Shown: in pieces, positions 35,357 through 44,337 of the stretch
Numbering within the stretch: the stretch's first letter is position 1
How the letters are laid out: every line of letters starts with the position of its first letter
Origin: Acidovorax sp. GW101-3H11
GTDB taxonomy: Bacteria; Pseudomonadota; Gammaproteobacteria; Burkholderiales; Burkholderiaceae_C
DNA: 64,000 bases
Assembly: GCF_001633105.1 (NCBI RefSeq)
Contig: NZ_LUKZ01000009.1
Coordinates: 781,269 to 845,268, forward strand
Direction: 5' to 3'
Program-made: the position numbers and the translations under genes
The notes under the pieces: generated by a model
Told to the model about the DNA's origin: nothing
Database searches by the model: none
The model's input: the letters and a program-made list of their open reading frames with translations, nothing else

Positions 35357-36169
35357 CTACGACCGGCCCAGCCACCAGGCCACCACCATCAACAGACCCA
35401 TCATCACCGGCTGGTGAAGCATGTAGTAACTCAGGCTCCAGCGCCCCAGAACCGACACGGGCCGGACGATGCCGGGCAGTGGCAGCGACAGCAGCACCGA
35501 CCGGCGGGCCAGCATCCACTGGCCTGCAGCCAGCCCCCACCACATCACGCCCAACCAAGGGAAAACAGGCACATAGTCTTCAGTGAAGGGCTTGCGGGAT
35601 ACCAACCCCAGCCAGTTGAGGGCCCGGCCGTTGAACCAGGGCGCAGCCTCCGCCCAACTGCCCGCCAGCAGATGCTGCGCCAGGGGCGGCAAGGCCACCG
35701 CCACCAGCCCCGCCAGCCACAGCCAGCGCCCCCAGCCAGATGTGCACCGGGCAATGAGCAGCATCACTGCCATGCCGTGCAAAACCCCGAAGTAGATGAA
35801 GCTCTGCGGAAACATGGCAAACGAGCCCAGCGTCACCAGCAGCGCACAGCCCGCGATCTGCATCCAGCGGCGCCCGAAACGCTGCCACCCCTGCCCCTGA
35901 TGCCACGCAATGGCCTGACCCAGCCCGGCGCAGAAAAGAAAAAGGCTCACGATGAAGGTGCGCTGCGTGGTCCAGAACGGGTCCACGCGGAAATTCTGCG
36001 GCCAGAAACCAAAATGGCTCAGGTCAAAACAGAAGTGGAAAGCAGTCATCCACACCATCGCCAACCCCCGCAGAGCATCCACTGCGTCATAGCGCTGGCC
36101 GGTGGCGGCCGGGGTGCCCGTCCATGGGCTTGAGGCAGAAGACGGGGAGACAGGCAGAGGACGTTTCAT
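35357..36169 (-). CDS. DUF1624 membrane protein (heparan-alpha-glucosaminide acetyltransferase-like)
   Basis: 270 residues from the ATG at 36169. A longer frame exists upstream but lies in non-coding DNA. After a Ser/Pro-rich N-terminal tail comes YDAVDALRGLAMVWMTAFHFCFDLSHFGF, the DUF1624 signature with the conserved His near the membrane. About seven membrane segments follow, ending in VLGRWSLSYYMLHQPVMMGLLMVVAWWLG. The family is a multi-spanning acyltransferase-like group; the biochemical role in bacteria is not established. It is convergent with the PPIase gene. Confidence 0.88.
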   Translation of the reverse strand: MKRPLPVSPSSASSPWTGTPAATGQRYDAVDALRGLAMVWMTAFHFCFDLSHFGFWPQNFRVDPFWTTQRTFIVSLFLFCAGLGQAIAWHQGQGWQRFGRRWMQIAGCALLVTLGSFAMFPQSFIYFGVLHGMAVMLLIARCTSGWGRWLWLAGLVAVALPPLAQHLLAGSWAEAAPWFNGRALNWLGLVSRKPFTEDYVPVFPWLGVMWWGLAAGQWMLARRSVLLSLPLPGIVRPVSVLGRWSLSYYMLHQPVMMGLLMVVAWWLGRS

Positions 36170-36293
36170 GGCGTGGCCGGTCAGGCGGCGATTGGACGGA
36201 TGCGCCCCAGGCTTCGGCGCCATCCGGGACGCCCCGATGGTAAGGACGTTTGCCCCAGTCACTCACTTGCCCGCACCGCAACAGGCAAGAAAA

Positions 36294-36323
36294 AAGGCCT
36301 TGCAGCATGTGCTGCAAGGCCTT
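36294..36323 (-). terminator. Terminator after tRNA-Pro
   Basis: AAGGCCTTGCAGCA pairs with TGCTGCAAGGCCTT around a 2-nt centre. In the minus direction a run of T follows (the A run at 36289-36295). It lies 8 bp downstream of the tRNA 3' end. Confidence 0.9.
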
Positions 36324-36330
36324 CAGACAT

Positions 36331-36407
36331 TGGTCGGAGCGGCGGGATTCGAACTCGCGACCCTCTGCTCCCAAAGCAGATGCGCTACCAGGCTGCGCTA
36401 CGCTCCG
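36331..36407 (-). tRNA. tRNA-Pro (anticodon TGG)
   Basis: 77 nt including an encoded CCA. The acceptor stem is CGGAGCG/CGCTCCG. The D-arm (AGCGCAGCCTGGTAGCGCA), anticodon arm (TCTGC-TTTGGGA-GCAGA with anticodon TGG) and T-arm GGTTCGAAT-type loop (GAGTTCGAATCCC) are all regular. It reads proline CCA and probably other CCN codons. It stands alone between the DUF1624 and IF-1 genes. Confidence 0.97.
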
Positions 36408-36624
36408 ACAGCTCGTATTCTAACCCGCCAATTTCCTGTTTTTTGGTTCGATGCCTGCTTTTTTCATTTTTTTGAAAAGCGGCAGGCACCAACAACAAAC
36501 CGAAAATCCACAGCCTCTGGCAAAGCCATGCGAGGACGAGAGAACAACAAGAAACGGATCAGCCCTTCAGGCTGAAAAAGACCAATGAAACCGATGGGAC
36601 CAATGAATCAAGCCAGGCGATGGC

Positions 36625-36873
36625 TTAGCGGCTGCTCGGGCCAGGGCCACGGCCAGCCAGATGGCGGAAGGTGATGCGGCCCTTGGTCAGGTCGTAGGGC
36701 GACATTTCCAGCGACACCTTGTCACCCGCCAGGATGCGGATGTGGTGCTTGCGCATCTTGCCGCCGGTGTAGGCGATCAGTTGGTGACCGTTGTCCAGCG
36801 TGACGCGAAAGCGCGAGTCGGGCAAGACTTCCGTGACGGAGCCTTGCATTTCAATGAGTTCTTCTTTGGCCAT
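36625..36873 (-). CDS. infA: Translation initiation factor IF-1 (second copy, C-terminally extended)
   Basis: 82 residues from the ATG at 36873 ([20 protein letters not shown]). The S1/OB-fold pattern is complete: [51 protein letters not shown] typical IF-1 is 72 residues and ends at FRxR; here a tail [11 protein letters not shown] follows. Its position away from ribosomal protein genes suggests it is the second IF-1 paralogue often present in betaproteobacteria, but this cannot be proved inside the window. Confidence 0.93.
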   Translation of the reverse strand: MAKEELIEMQGSVTEVLPDSRFRVTLDNGHQLIAYTGGKMRKHHIRILAGDKVSLEMSPYDLTKGRITFRHLAGRGPGPSSR

Positions 36874-37103
36874 GTTCGTTATCTCTTCAAAACTAATATT
36901 CTGCGATTTGCGCCTGAACGCTTGGTGCATTCACCACGGCAGCTACGACGTGGTCGGTGCTCGACACACGGTGCATTGCGGGCGGTGGGAGTCGCTGCAC
37001 CCGGGGCGCAGATCAGGCAGACGGCCGGGGGAGACGGCTTCAATGGACAGGCAAAAGCGCTGTGCAAAGCCTGTCGATTGTACCGCGATGCGCCCTGTTG
37101 TGC

Positions 37104-38300
37104 CTATCGGCCCGTTTGGACGGTAGCGGGCGGGCCATCGCGCCCCTGCACAGCCAGGGCCAGCGTGCGCACCAGATCCGTCTGCGTGATCACGCCCACC
37201 AGGCGATCGTCTGCATCCACGATGGGGATGTGGTGGTGCCCCCCTTGGGAAAACAGCGGAACCAGATCCATGGCGTGCTGCTCCACACGGGCCACCTGCA
37301 CGGGGTGGGACATGATCTCCCCCACGTTCTGGGGCTGGCCGCCGCGCCCCATGACCAGGGTGCGCAGGCGCTGCCCCAGGCCTTCATGCACATCCAGATT
37401 GGCCAGGCGCATGAAGTCCGCCACGGTCACGATGCCCACCACCAGACGCTGCGCATCCACCACGGGCAGCGCCTTGATCTGTTCGGCCCGCATCAGGGCC
37501 CAAGCCTCCTTCAGTGAAATGGCCGCCTCCACCGCCAGCGGGGGCCGGGACATGATGTCCGAACAGCGCACCTCCCCCAGCGTCCGCTGGAACGCGGCGC
37601 GGCCTGCCAGGTGCAGCAACCCCTCCAGATCGGCGCGGCTCACGTCCAGCACCTGGTTGTAGTGCGACAGCGCCGCATCCACGTCCGATGCGGTGAAGGC
37701 GCCCTGGGCCACATCGGTGCGCGCCGCCATACGCTGCGGGTGGGGGTAGCGGCGCCCGGTCAGGCCGTTGTAGACCACGGCAGTCACCAGCAACACCACC
37801 ACGTTGAACAGAATCGGAAACGCCGCCAGGTGCCAACCATCGCCTGCCGTGAGCACCACATACAGCGCCATGGCACCGCCCGGTGGGTGCAGGCAGCGCA
37901 GCGGCACCATGAGCGCAATGGCCAACCCCACCGCCACCGCCCCGGCCCACACGGGATCGGGAATCAGCGCCGCACAGAGCCCGCCCACCAGGGCAGACAA
38001 AGTGCTGCCACCCAGCACAGGCCATGGCTGGGCCAGCGGGCTCGACGGCATGCCGAACACCAGCACCGCACTGGCCCCCAGCGAAGCCACCATCCAGGGC
38101 CCCGCACTGCTGCCACCCGCCCACCAGCGACTCAGCCAGGCCGTCAACAGCACGCCAACCACCGCCCCTGCAATAAAACGCAGCCGCTCCCGGCCATCAA
38201 TGCCCAGTGGTGCAGGCCAGAAATGGCGCAGCCAGCGGGCCATGCGCGTGCGCCCTGACTGGGGCGAAGAAGACGGGGATGGTGGAACGGAAAAAGACAT
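37104..38300 (-). CDS. HPP family membrane protein with two CBS domains
   Basis: 398 residues from the ATG at 38300; a 10-residue longer frame exists. Residues ~30-190 form the four-TM HPP domain (VASLGASAVLVFGMPSSPLAQP, RCLHPPGGAMALYVVL with the HPP motif). The C-terminal half has two CBS domains (VRCSDIMSRPPLAVEAAISLKEAWALMRAEQIKALPVVD; VGEIMSHPVQVARVEQHAMDLVPLFSQGGHHHIPIVDADD). CBS pairs bind adenosyl ligands and usually gate an attached function. HPP proteins are linked to nitrite or anion movement in plastids and cyanobacteria; here the solute is unknown. Confidence 0.92.
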   Translation of the reverse strand: MSFSVPPSPSSSPQSGRTRMARWLRHFWPAPLGIDGRERLRFIAGAVVGVLLTAWLSRWWAGGSSAGPWMVASLGASAVLVFGMPSSPLAQPWPVLGGSTLSALVGGLCAALIPDPVWAGAVAVGLAIALMVPLRCLHPPGGAMALYVVLTAGDGWHLAAFPILFNVVVLLVTAVVYNGLTGRRYPHPQRMAARTDVAQGAFTASDVDAALSHYNQVLDVSRADLEGLLHLAGRAAFQRTLGEVRCSDIMSRPPLAVEAAISLKEAWALMRAEQIKALPVVDAQRLVVGIVTVADFMRLANLDVHEGLGQRLRTLVMGRGGQPQNVGEIMSHPVQVARVEQHAMDLVPLFSQGGHHHIPIVDADDRLVGVITQTDLVRTLALAVQGRDGPPATVQTGR

Positions 38301-38769
38301 GGGCAAAGAGGAAGCGCAGTCGCACCCCATTCGGCAGCAAAACAGTCGGCGCCCAAGGAGGGCGCAGCGCGCCGCAGCCCTTGAGTGTCGCCGAGGTCGG
38401 CATCCAGCGAGACCCGGGCCTCATAAGCCCCCACACCACAGCCCTGCAGCCGCACCGATCACCAGGGACAGGGAGGGGCTACCTATGCTCGAAACTACTG
38501 ATATTGAGGGCTACAAACAGCCATCACGGTCTCAAAATCATGATCTATACTGCACAAAACATCGATAAATGCACTTTAATTCATGTTTGTTTTTACGATG
38601 GCCAACATCCAGCCTCCTCGACCTGCAGGTCGTGCTGCGATGGGCAATCGTGGCCTCTGTTGCATTGGTATGGCACGACCCGTCCGCTCCGGTACGGGTA
38701 ACCCATAGGTATTCACCACGGAATGCTTGAAGTAAATTACTTTAAGCCTAAACAAAGGAGACCCATTCC
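38301..38769. other. Divergent intergenic region, HPP gene / second LIV operon
   Basis: 469 bp, AT-rich towards its right end. It contains an imperfect palindrome (38727-38745) just before the ribosome site AAAGGAGA (38755-38762) of the SBP gene. No gene or RNA is recognised in the rest; it should hold promoters for both directions. Confidence 0.6.
38727..38745. promoter_or_regulatory. Candidate operator of the second LIV operon
   Basis: TTGAAGTAA-A-TTACTTTAA, an imperfect 19-bp palindrome with one mismatch, 25 bp before the SBP start. The AT-rich, short-arm form resembles MarR-type operators, but the regulator is not in the window. Confidence 0.5.
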
Positions 38770-39957
38770 ATGACCACCCGCCGCCTCGTCATCAGCCGCA
38801 GCGCCGCCCTTGTGGGCGCAGCATCCACAGGGCTGCTGCTGCCCTCCATCGTGCGCGCCCAAAGCGGCAAGGCGCGTGTGGGTTTCATGTTGCCCTACAC
38901 CGGCACGTTTGCCCAGCTGGGCGTGGCCATCGAGAACGGCGTGCGCCTGGCAATCGACCAGCAAGGCGGCAAGCTCGGCGGGCGCGAAATCGAGTGGTTC
39001 AAGGTGGACGACGAGTCCGAGCCCAGCAAGGGCGTGGAAAACGCCAGCAAGCTGGTGCAGCGCGACAAGGTGGATGTGCTGATCGGCACCGTGCACTCCG
39101 GCGTGCAGATGGGCATCCAGAAGGTGGCGCGCGACACCGGCGTGCTCAACCTCATCCCCAACGCAGGCGTGCATGCCGCCACCCGCGCGCTGTGCGCCCC
39201 CAACGTGTTCCGCACCTCGTTCAGTAACTCCCAGCCCACGCTGGCACTGGGCAAGGCCATGGTTGAAAAAGGCCACAAGAAGGCCGTGTGGATCACCTGG
39301 AAGTACGCGGCCGGCGACGAGGCCTTTGAAGGCTTCAAGCAAAGCTACACCGCTGCGGGCGGCACCATCGTGAAGGAACTGGGCCTGCCCTTCCCGAACG
39401 TGGAGTTCCAGGCACTGCTGACCGAGATCGCCGCGCTCAAGCCCGATGCCGTGGCCTGCTTCTTTGCCGGTGGCGGCGCGGCCAAGTTCATCCGCGACTA
39501 CGCTGCGGCGGGCCTCAAGGACAAGTTCCCGCTGTACGGCTCGGGCTTCCTGACCGAAGGCGTGCTTGAAGCCGCAGGCCCTGCGGCCGACGGCATCATC
39601 ACCACCATGCACTACAGCGACTCGCTGGACACGCCGCGCAACAAGCAGTTCCGCCTGGAGTACGCCAAGACCTTCCGCAGCCAGCCCGACGTGTACGCCG
39701 TGCAGGGCTACGACACCGGCCTGCTGCTGGTGCAGGGTGCCAATGCGGTCAAGGGCGACCTGACTGCCAAAGCGGCCGTCATCAAGGCCATGGAGAGCGC
39801 CACCATCGACAGCCCGCGTGGCAAGTGGACCATGAGCAAGGCCCACAACCCAGTGCAGGACATCTACCTGCGCCAGGTGGAAAACAAGGAAAACAAGGTG
39901 ATTGGCGTGGCCGCAAAGGCGCTGGCCGACAGCGGCGCCGGCTGCAGGATGGGCTAA
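38770..39957 (+). CDS. LIV-type ABC transporter substrate-binding protein (second system)
   Basis: 395 residues with an unusual signal: MTTRRLVISRSAALVGAAST has a twin-Arg (TTRRLVIS) and ends in IVRAQ, so it may be Tat-exported. The mature part is Peripla_BP_6 (RVGFMLPYTGTFAQLGVAIENGVRLAIDQQGG, DVLIGTVHSGVQMGIQKVARDTGV, VAVQGYDTG-like DVYAVQGYDTGLLLVQGANAV). The ligand could be an aromatic acid, an amide or a branched-chain compound. It is the first gene of the plus-strand operon and has a strong ribosome site. Confidence 0.92.
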   Translation: MTTRRLVISRSAALVGAASTGLLLPSIVRAQSGKARVGFMLPYTGTFAQLGVAIENGVRLAIDQQGGKLGGREIEWFKVDDESEPSKGVENASKLVQRDKVDVLIGTVHSGVQMGIQKVARDTGVLNLIPNAGVHAATRALCAPNVFRTSFSNSQPTLALGKAMVEKGHKKAVWITWKYAAGDEAFEGFKQSYTAAGGTIVKELGLPFPNVEFQALLTEIAALKPDAVACFFAGGGAAKFIRDYAAAGLKDKFPLYGSGFLTEGVLEAAGPAADGIITTMHYSDSLDTPRNKQFRLEYAKTFRSQPDVYAVQGYDTGLLLVQGANAVKGDLTAKAAVIKAMESATIDSPRGKWTMSKAHNPVQDIYLRQVENKENKVIGVAAKALADSGAGCRMG

Positions 39958-40069
39958 CCCGCTGTACGGGGGGCCCCCTCTCCATCACCCGCCCGGCCCC
40001 CAGCCGGGCGCCCTGCTGCCCGCTTCGTGCCGGGCGGCCTGACTTACTGCACTCCACCCACGGCACCCG

Positions 40070-40933
40070 ATGGACTTCGCCACCTTCCTGATCCAGTTGC
40101 TCAACAGCGTGCAGTACGGCCTGCTGCTGTTCATGCTGGCGGCCGGACTCACGCTGATCTTCGGGATCATGGGCGTGGTGAATCTGGCGCACGGCAGCTT
40201 CTACATGCTGGGGGCCTACCTCGCATATTCGCTGTCGGGGCATTTCGGCAGCCTGGCGCTGGCCATCCTGGGCGGGGCTCTGCTGTCGGTGGTCTTTGGC
40301 CTGGCGCTCGAATGGCTGCTGTTCCGCCACTTCTACCATCGCGATCACCTGGACCAGGTGCTGCTGACCTTCGGGCTGATCTACATCTTTGAAGAGCTGC
40401 GTTCCATCCTGTGGGGCGATGACGTGCACGGCGTGGCCATCCCCAAGATGCTGGACTGGTCGATTCCGCTTACCGACACCCTCTCCTACCCCGTCTACCG
40501 GCTGTTCATCTCGGGGGTGTGCATTGCGCTGGCGGTGGCCCTGTACCTGCTGATCTCCAAGACCCGCCTGGGCATGAAGATCCGCGCGGGCGCGTTCAAC
40601 CGCGACATGGCCGAATCGCTGGGGGTGAACATCAAGCTCATCCATGCCATCGTGTTCGCGCTGGGCGTGGGCCTGGCGGCGGTGGCGGGCATGGTGGCCG
40701 CGCCGGTGTCCAGCGTGTATCCCAACATGGGCTCGTCGGTGCTCATCATGTGTTTTGTGGTGGTGGTGATCGGTGGCATCGGCTCCGTGCGAGGAGCGCT
40801 CATTGCGGCGCTGCTGGTGGGGCTGGTAGACACCTTTGGCAAAGTGCTGCTGCCTTCCATGGCGGGCATGCTGGTCTATATGTTGATGGCGGCTGTGCTG
40901 CTGTGGAAACCGGAAGGCCTGTTTAAGCAATGA
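40070..40933 (+). CDS. LIV-type ABC permease LivH (second system)
   Basis: 287 residues with about 8 membrane segments. The N-terminal LLNSVQYGLLLFMLAAGLTLIFGIMGVVNLAHGSFYMLGAY is the LivH signature and LGMKIRAGAFNRDMAESLGVN is the coupling segment. It forms the pore with the LivM product. It overlaps the next gene by 4 bp (ATGA). Confidence 0.94.
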   Translation: MDFATFLIQLLNSVQYGLLLFMLAAGLTLIFGIMGVVNLAHGSFYMLGAYLAYSLSGHFGSLALAILGGALLSVVFGLALEWLLFRHFYHRDHLDQVLLTFGLIYIFEELRSILWGDDVHGVAIPKMLDWSIPLTDTLSYPVYRLFISGVCIALAVALYLLISKTRLGMKIRAGAFNRDMAESLGVNIKLIHAIVFALGVGLAAVAGMVAAPVSSVYPNMGSSVLIMCFVVVVIGGIGSVRGALIAALLVGLVDTFGKVLLPSMAGMLVYMLMAAVLLWKPEGLFKQ

Positions 40934-41928
40934 GCACCCCCCGCGCCAATATCGAAGTGCTGCCACGCAGCGTGCAGTTTGCCCTGGCACTGGGGCTGGC
41001 TGCGCTGCTGCTGTTCCCTGTGGTCGGCAGCGACTTCTACGTGCAGATGGTCACGCGCATGATGATCATGGCCATCTTTGCGATGAGCCTGGATCTGCTG
41101 CAGGGCGTGACCGGCCTCGTGTCGCTGGGCCATGCCGCCTACTTTGGCGTGGCGGGCTATGCGCTGGCCTTCCTTACACCGGCCGACGCGCCCGTGAGCC
41201 TGTGGTGGACATTGCCGCTGGCGGTGGCGGGCGCCGCACTGGTGGCCCTGGTGATCGGCTTTTTTGTGGTGCGCACCCACGGCATCTACTTCATCATGGT
41301 CACCATGGCGTTTGCGCAGATGGTGTTCTATCTGTTCTTCGACAACAAGATGCTGGGCGGCTCGGACGGGCTGTACATCAACTTCCGGCCCGATGCCTCC
41401 ATCTTCGGCTGGCTACCCTTCGACCTCGAAGGCCGCAAGACCTTCTACTACTTCACGCTGGCGCTCGTGGTCATCGTCTATGTGCTGCTGCGCCGCCTGC
41501 TCTGGAGCCCGCTGGGCCGGGCGCTGGCAGGCATTCGCATCAACGAGCACCGCATGCGCGCCATGGGCTTTGGCACCCAGGGCTACAAGCTCACCGCGTT
41601 CACCGTGGCGGGTGCGCTGGCGGGCCTGGCAGGCTACCTGTGGGGCGCGCAGACCGGCTATGTGAACCCGGAGCTGATGGGTTTCCACATGAGCGCACAC
41701 GCCATCATGATGGTCATCCTGGGCGGCATGGGCAACTTTGCAGGGGCCATCGTCGGCGCGTTTGCTTTCGAAGTTCTGCTTCATGTGTTCAAGGACATCA
41801 CCAAACACTGGCAACTGCTGATGGGCGGCTTCATCGTGCTGGTGGTGGTGGCCGCGCCGCGCGGGCTGCTGGGCATGCTGGGGCAACGCCAGGGCGGCAA
41901 GGCGCAGGAGGATTCTCACCATGGCTGA
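40930..41928 (+). CDS. LIV-type ABC permease LivM (second system)
   Basis: 332 residues, the usual LivM length (compare the 441-residue LivM at 22120-23445). Motifs: MAIFAMSLDLLQGVTGLVSLGHAAYFGVAGYALAFL, IINEHRMRAMGFGTQGYKL-type coupling segment (IRINEHRMRAMGFGTQ) and VVVAAPRGLLGML at the end. It overlaps the upstream and downstream genes, so the four transporter genes are co-translated. Confidence 0.94.
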   Translation: MSTPRANIEVLPRSVQFALALGLAALLLFPVVGSDFYVQMVTRMMIMAIFAMSLDLLQGVTGLVSLGHAAYFGVAGYALAFLTPADAPVSLWWTLPLAVAGAALVALVIGFFVVRTHGIYFIMVTMAFAQMVFYLFFDNKMLGGSDGLYINFRPDASIFGWLPFDLEGRKTFYYFTLALVVIVYVLLRRLLWSPLGRALAGIRINEHRMRAMGFGTQGYKLTAFTVAGALAGLAGYLWGAQTGYVNPELMGFHMSAHAIMMVILGGMGNFAGAIVGAFAFEVLLHVFKDITKHWQLLMGGFIVLVVVAAPRGLLGMLGQRQGGKAQEDSHHG

Positions 41929-42694
41929 CGCCCTGCTCTCTGCCCGCCAGCTCACCAAGCGCTTTGGCGGCCTGGCGGCCGTCAATGGCGTGTCCGTGGA
42001 CCTCTGGCGCGGCCAGATCCATGCCGTGATCGGCCCCAACGGCGCGGGCAAGTCAACGCTGACCAACCTGCTCTCGGGCGATCTGCCGCCCACCTCGGGC
42101 ACCGTGCTGCTGGGCGGCACCGATGTGACCGGCTGGGCGCCCGAGCGCATCTCGCGCCAGGGCCTGGGCCGCAGCTACCAGAAGACCAACATCTTCCTGC
42201 CGCTCACGGTGCACGAAAACGTGCGCCTGGCCGCCCAGTCGCGCGATGCGCAGCAGCCCTGGAACCCGCTGCGCTGGTGGCAGGACACCCGTGCAGCCAC
42301 TATCAAAAACAGAGCTACCACCGCCCGCCTGGAAAGCGCTATCGAGCTGTCTGGCCTCAAAGACCGGCGCACGGCAATTGCCGGAGCCATGAGCCACGGC
42401 GAGCAGCGTCAGCTGGAGATCGCCATGACCCTGGCCACCGAGCCCCAGGTGCTGCTGCTCGACGAACCCCTGGCCGGCATGGGCGTGGCCGAGGCCGAGC
42501 GCATGGTGGACCTGCTGCAGCGCCTCAAGCCCGCGCACGCCATCATGCTGGTAGAGCACGATATGGATGCCGTGTTTGCGCTGGCCGATCGCCTCACCGT
42601 GATGGTCAACGGCGAGGTGATTGCCCACGGCACACCGGCTGAGGTGCGCGCCGACGAGGGCGTGCAAGCCGCCTACCTGGGCGAGGACCACTGA
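41921..42694 (+). CDS. LIV-type ABC ATPase LivG (second system), with repeat-derived segment
   Basis: 257 residues. Walker A GPNGAGKSTLTN, ISRQGLGRSYQKTNIFLPLTV, signature MSHGEQRQLEIAMTLA, Walker B VLLLDEPLAGMGVAE and H-loop LVEHDMDAVFALADRL. Residues around 127-147 (AATIKNRATTARLESAIELSG) are encoded by DNA resembling repeat family A (starting CTATCAAAAACAGAGCTACC) and use rare codons such as AGA. The overall length is normal. Confidence 0.93.
   Translation: MADALLSARQLTKRFGGLAAVNGVSVDLWRGQIHAVIGPNGAGKSTLTNLLSGDLPPTSGTVLLGGTDVTGWAPERISRQGLGRSYQKTNIFLPLTVHENVRLAAQSRDAQQPWNPLRWWQDTRAATIKNRATTARLESAIELSGLKDRRTAIAGAMSHGEQRQLEIAMTLATEPQVLLLDEPLAGMGVAEAERMVDLLQRLKPAHAIMLVEHDMDAVFALADRLTVMVNGEVIAHGTPAEVRADEGVQAAYLGEDH
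42299..42356. repeat. Possible family-A repeat remnant in livG
   Basis: CTATCAAAAACAGAGCTACC followed by AAAGCGCTATCGAGC and GGCC. The match to family A is looser than in selO. The segment keeps the reading frame. Confidence 0.4.
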
Positions 42695-42695
42695 G

Positions 42696-43409
42696 ATGAC
42701 CACTCCATGGATCGATGCCAAAGGCATCCACACCTTCTACGGCAGCAGCCACATCCTTCACGGCATTGACTTCACCGTGGGCCAGGGCGAGACCATCGGC
42801 CTCATGGGCCGCAACGGCATGGGCAAAAGCACCCTGCTCAAGTCGCTGATGGGCCTGGTCAAACCCCGCTCGGGCAGCGTGGCTGTGGCGGGCCGCGACA
42901 TGACGGGCAAGCCGCCCTACGAGGTGGCGCGGCTGGGCATTGCCTACGTGCCCGAAGGCCGTGGCATCTTTGGCAACCTCAGCGTGGTCGAGAATTTGCA
43001 GATGGCCGCACGTGCGGGCACACGCGGCCAGCGCGACTGGACCTACGAACGTGTGCTGGAGACCTTCCCGCGCCTGAAGGAGCGCCTGGGCCATGGCGGC
43101 CAGCAGCTCAGCGGTGGCGAGCAGCAGATGCTGACCATCGGCCGCGCGCTGATGACCAACCCCGATGTGCTGATCCTCGACGAAGCCACCGAGGGCCTGG
43201 CGCCACTGATCGCGCGCGAGATCTGGCGCATCTGCAGCCTGATCAAGGACAGCGGTATCAGCAGCGTGATCGTGGACAAGAACTGGAAACATGTCACGCA
43301 AATCACCGACCGCAACATCATCCTGGTCAAGGGCCAGGTGGTGTTTGAAGGCAGCTCGGACACGCTGCACGCGCAGCCCGCGCTGCTGGACCAGTACCTC
43401 GGGGTTTGA
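42696..43409 (+). CDS. LIV-type ABC ATPase LivF (second system)
   Basis: 237 residues from the ATG at 42696 (MTTPWIDAKGIHTFYGSSHI). Walker A GRNGMGKSTLLKS with the normal Lys, VPEGRGIFGNLSVVENL, signature LSGGEQQMLTIGRAL and Walker B LILDEATEGLAPLI. It starts one base after the livG stop. It is the intact counterpart of the LivF at 20635-21330. Confidence 0.94.
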   Translation: MTTPWIDAKGIHTFYGSSHILHGIDFTVGQGETIGLMGRNGMGKSTLLKSLMGLVKPRSGSVAVAGRDMTGKPPYEVARLGIAYVPEGRGIFGNLSVVENLQMAARAGTRGQRDWTYERVLETFPRLKERLGHGGQQLSGGEQQMLTIGRALMTNPDVLILDEATEGLAPLIAREIWRICSLIKDSGISSVIVDKNWKHVTQITDRNIILVKGQVVFEGSSDTLHAQPALLDQYLGV

Positions 43410-43473
43410 CCGTGCGGGCGATGCCCGCCTGCGCCGATAGAATCATCCGCTTTCGTCTTCGAGGGGTTCGCCC

Positions 43474-44322
43474 GTGTCTGATCGCCTGGCAGTTCTGCCG
43501 CAATACCTCCTGCCCAAGCAGGCACTGACCACCCTGGCTGGCAAGTTCGCATCGGCCCGGCTGGGGGGCCTGACCACCTCGGTGATCCGTTGGTTTGTGG
43601 GCCGCTACAACGTGAACATGGGCGAGGCGGCCAACCCTGACATCACCAGCTACGCGAGCTTCAACGACTTCTTCACGCGCGCATTGAAAGACGGCGCCCG
43701 CCCGCTGGCCGATGCCGACCTGATCTGCCCCGTGGACGGCGCCATCAGCCAGTTCGGCCCCATTGCCAAGGACCAGGTCTTCCAGGCCAAGGGCCATTCG
43801 TATTCCACCACCGCCCTGGTGGGCGGCGACGCGGCACTGGGTGCGCGTTTCGAAAACGGCCACTTCGCCACGCTCTACCTGAGCCCACGCGACTACCACC
43901 GCATCCACATGCCCTGCGCGGGTTCGCTCACGCGCATGATCCACGTGCCGGGCGAGCTGTTCTCGGTCAACCCCACCACCGCGCGCGGCGTGCCCGGCCT
44001 GTTCGCGCGCAACGAGCGTGTGGTCTGTGTTTTCGAGTCGGCCCAGGGTCCGTTTGTGCTGGTGCTGGTGGGCGCCACCATCGTGGGCAGCATGGCCACT
44101 GTGTGGCACGGCCAGGTGAACCCCCCGCGCCCCGGCACGCTGCGCCAGTGGGACTACGCACCGGGCCAGGTCAGCCTGCAAAAGGGCGATGAGATGGGAC
44201 GCTTTTTGCTCGGCTCCACCGTGGTGATGCTGTTCCCCGAGGGGCCGCTGCAGTTCAACCCGCAGTGGGCACCCGCACGGCCCATCCAGCTGGGTGAGGC
44301 CATGGCGCAGCGCAGCGTCTGA
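43474..44322 (+). CDS. psd: Phosphatidylserine decarboxylase proenzyme
   Basis: 282 residues with a GTG start at 43474 and a GAGGGG ribosome site. It matches the proteobacterial PSD-I family throughout: PQYLLPKQALTTLAGKFA, FFTRALKDGARPLAD, the catalytic FATLYLSPRDYHRIHMP His/Asp region and the self-cleavage motif LLGSTVVMLFP (LGST), where Ser becomes the pyruvoyl group. It decarboxylates phosphatidylserine to phosphatidylethanolamine at the inner membrane. Confidence 0.97.
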   Translation: MSDRLAVLPQYLLPKQALTTLAGKFASARLGGLTTSVIRWFVGRYNVNMGEAANPDITSYASFNDFFTRALKDGARPLADADLICPVDGAISQFGPIAKDQVFQAKGHSYSTTALVGGDAALGARFENGHFATLYLSPRDYHRIHMPCAGSLTRMIHVPGELFSVNPTTARGVPGLFARNERVVCVFESAQGPFVLVLVGATIVGSMATVWHGQVNPPRPGTLRQWDYAPGQVSLQKGDEMGRFLLGSTVVMLFPEGPLQFNPQWAPARPIQLGEAMAQRSV

Positions 44323-44337
44323 TTTGAAGCCATATTG

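Noticed and set aside
35357-36262. Longer start of the DUF1624 protein at 36262
   Set aside because: The extra 31 residues would cover the non-coding leader next to the tRNA terminator and are not membrane-compatible; the ATG at 36169 is preferred.
38488-38530. Possible family-A repeat fragment before the second LIV operon (GAAACTACTGATATTGAGGG)
   Set aside because: Only a short, loose resemblance; lacks the AGCGCTTAT and GCGCGG blocks.
43413-43428. Small hairpin GCGGGC-GAT-GCCCGC after the second LivF gene
   Set aside because: Stem of six pairs without a T run; too weak to call a terminator, more likely chance in GC-rich sequence.
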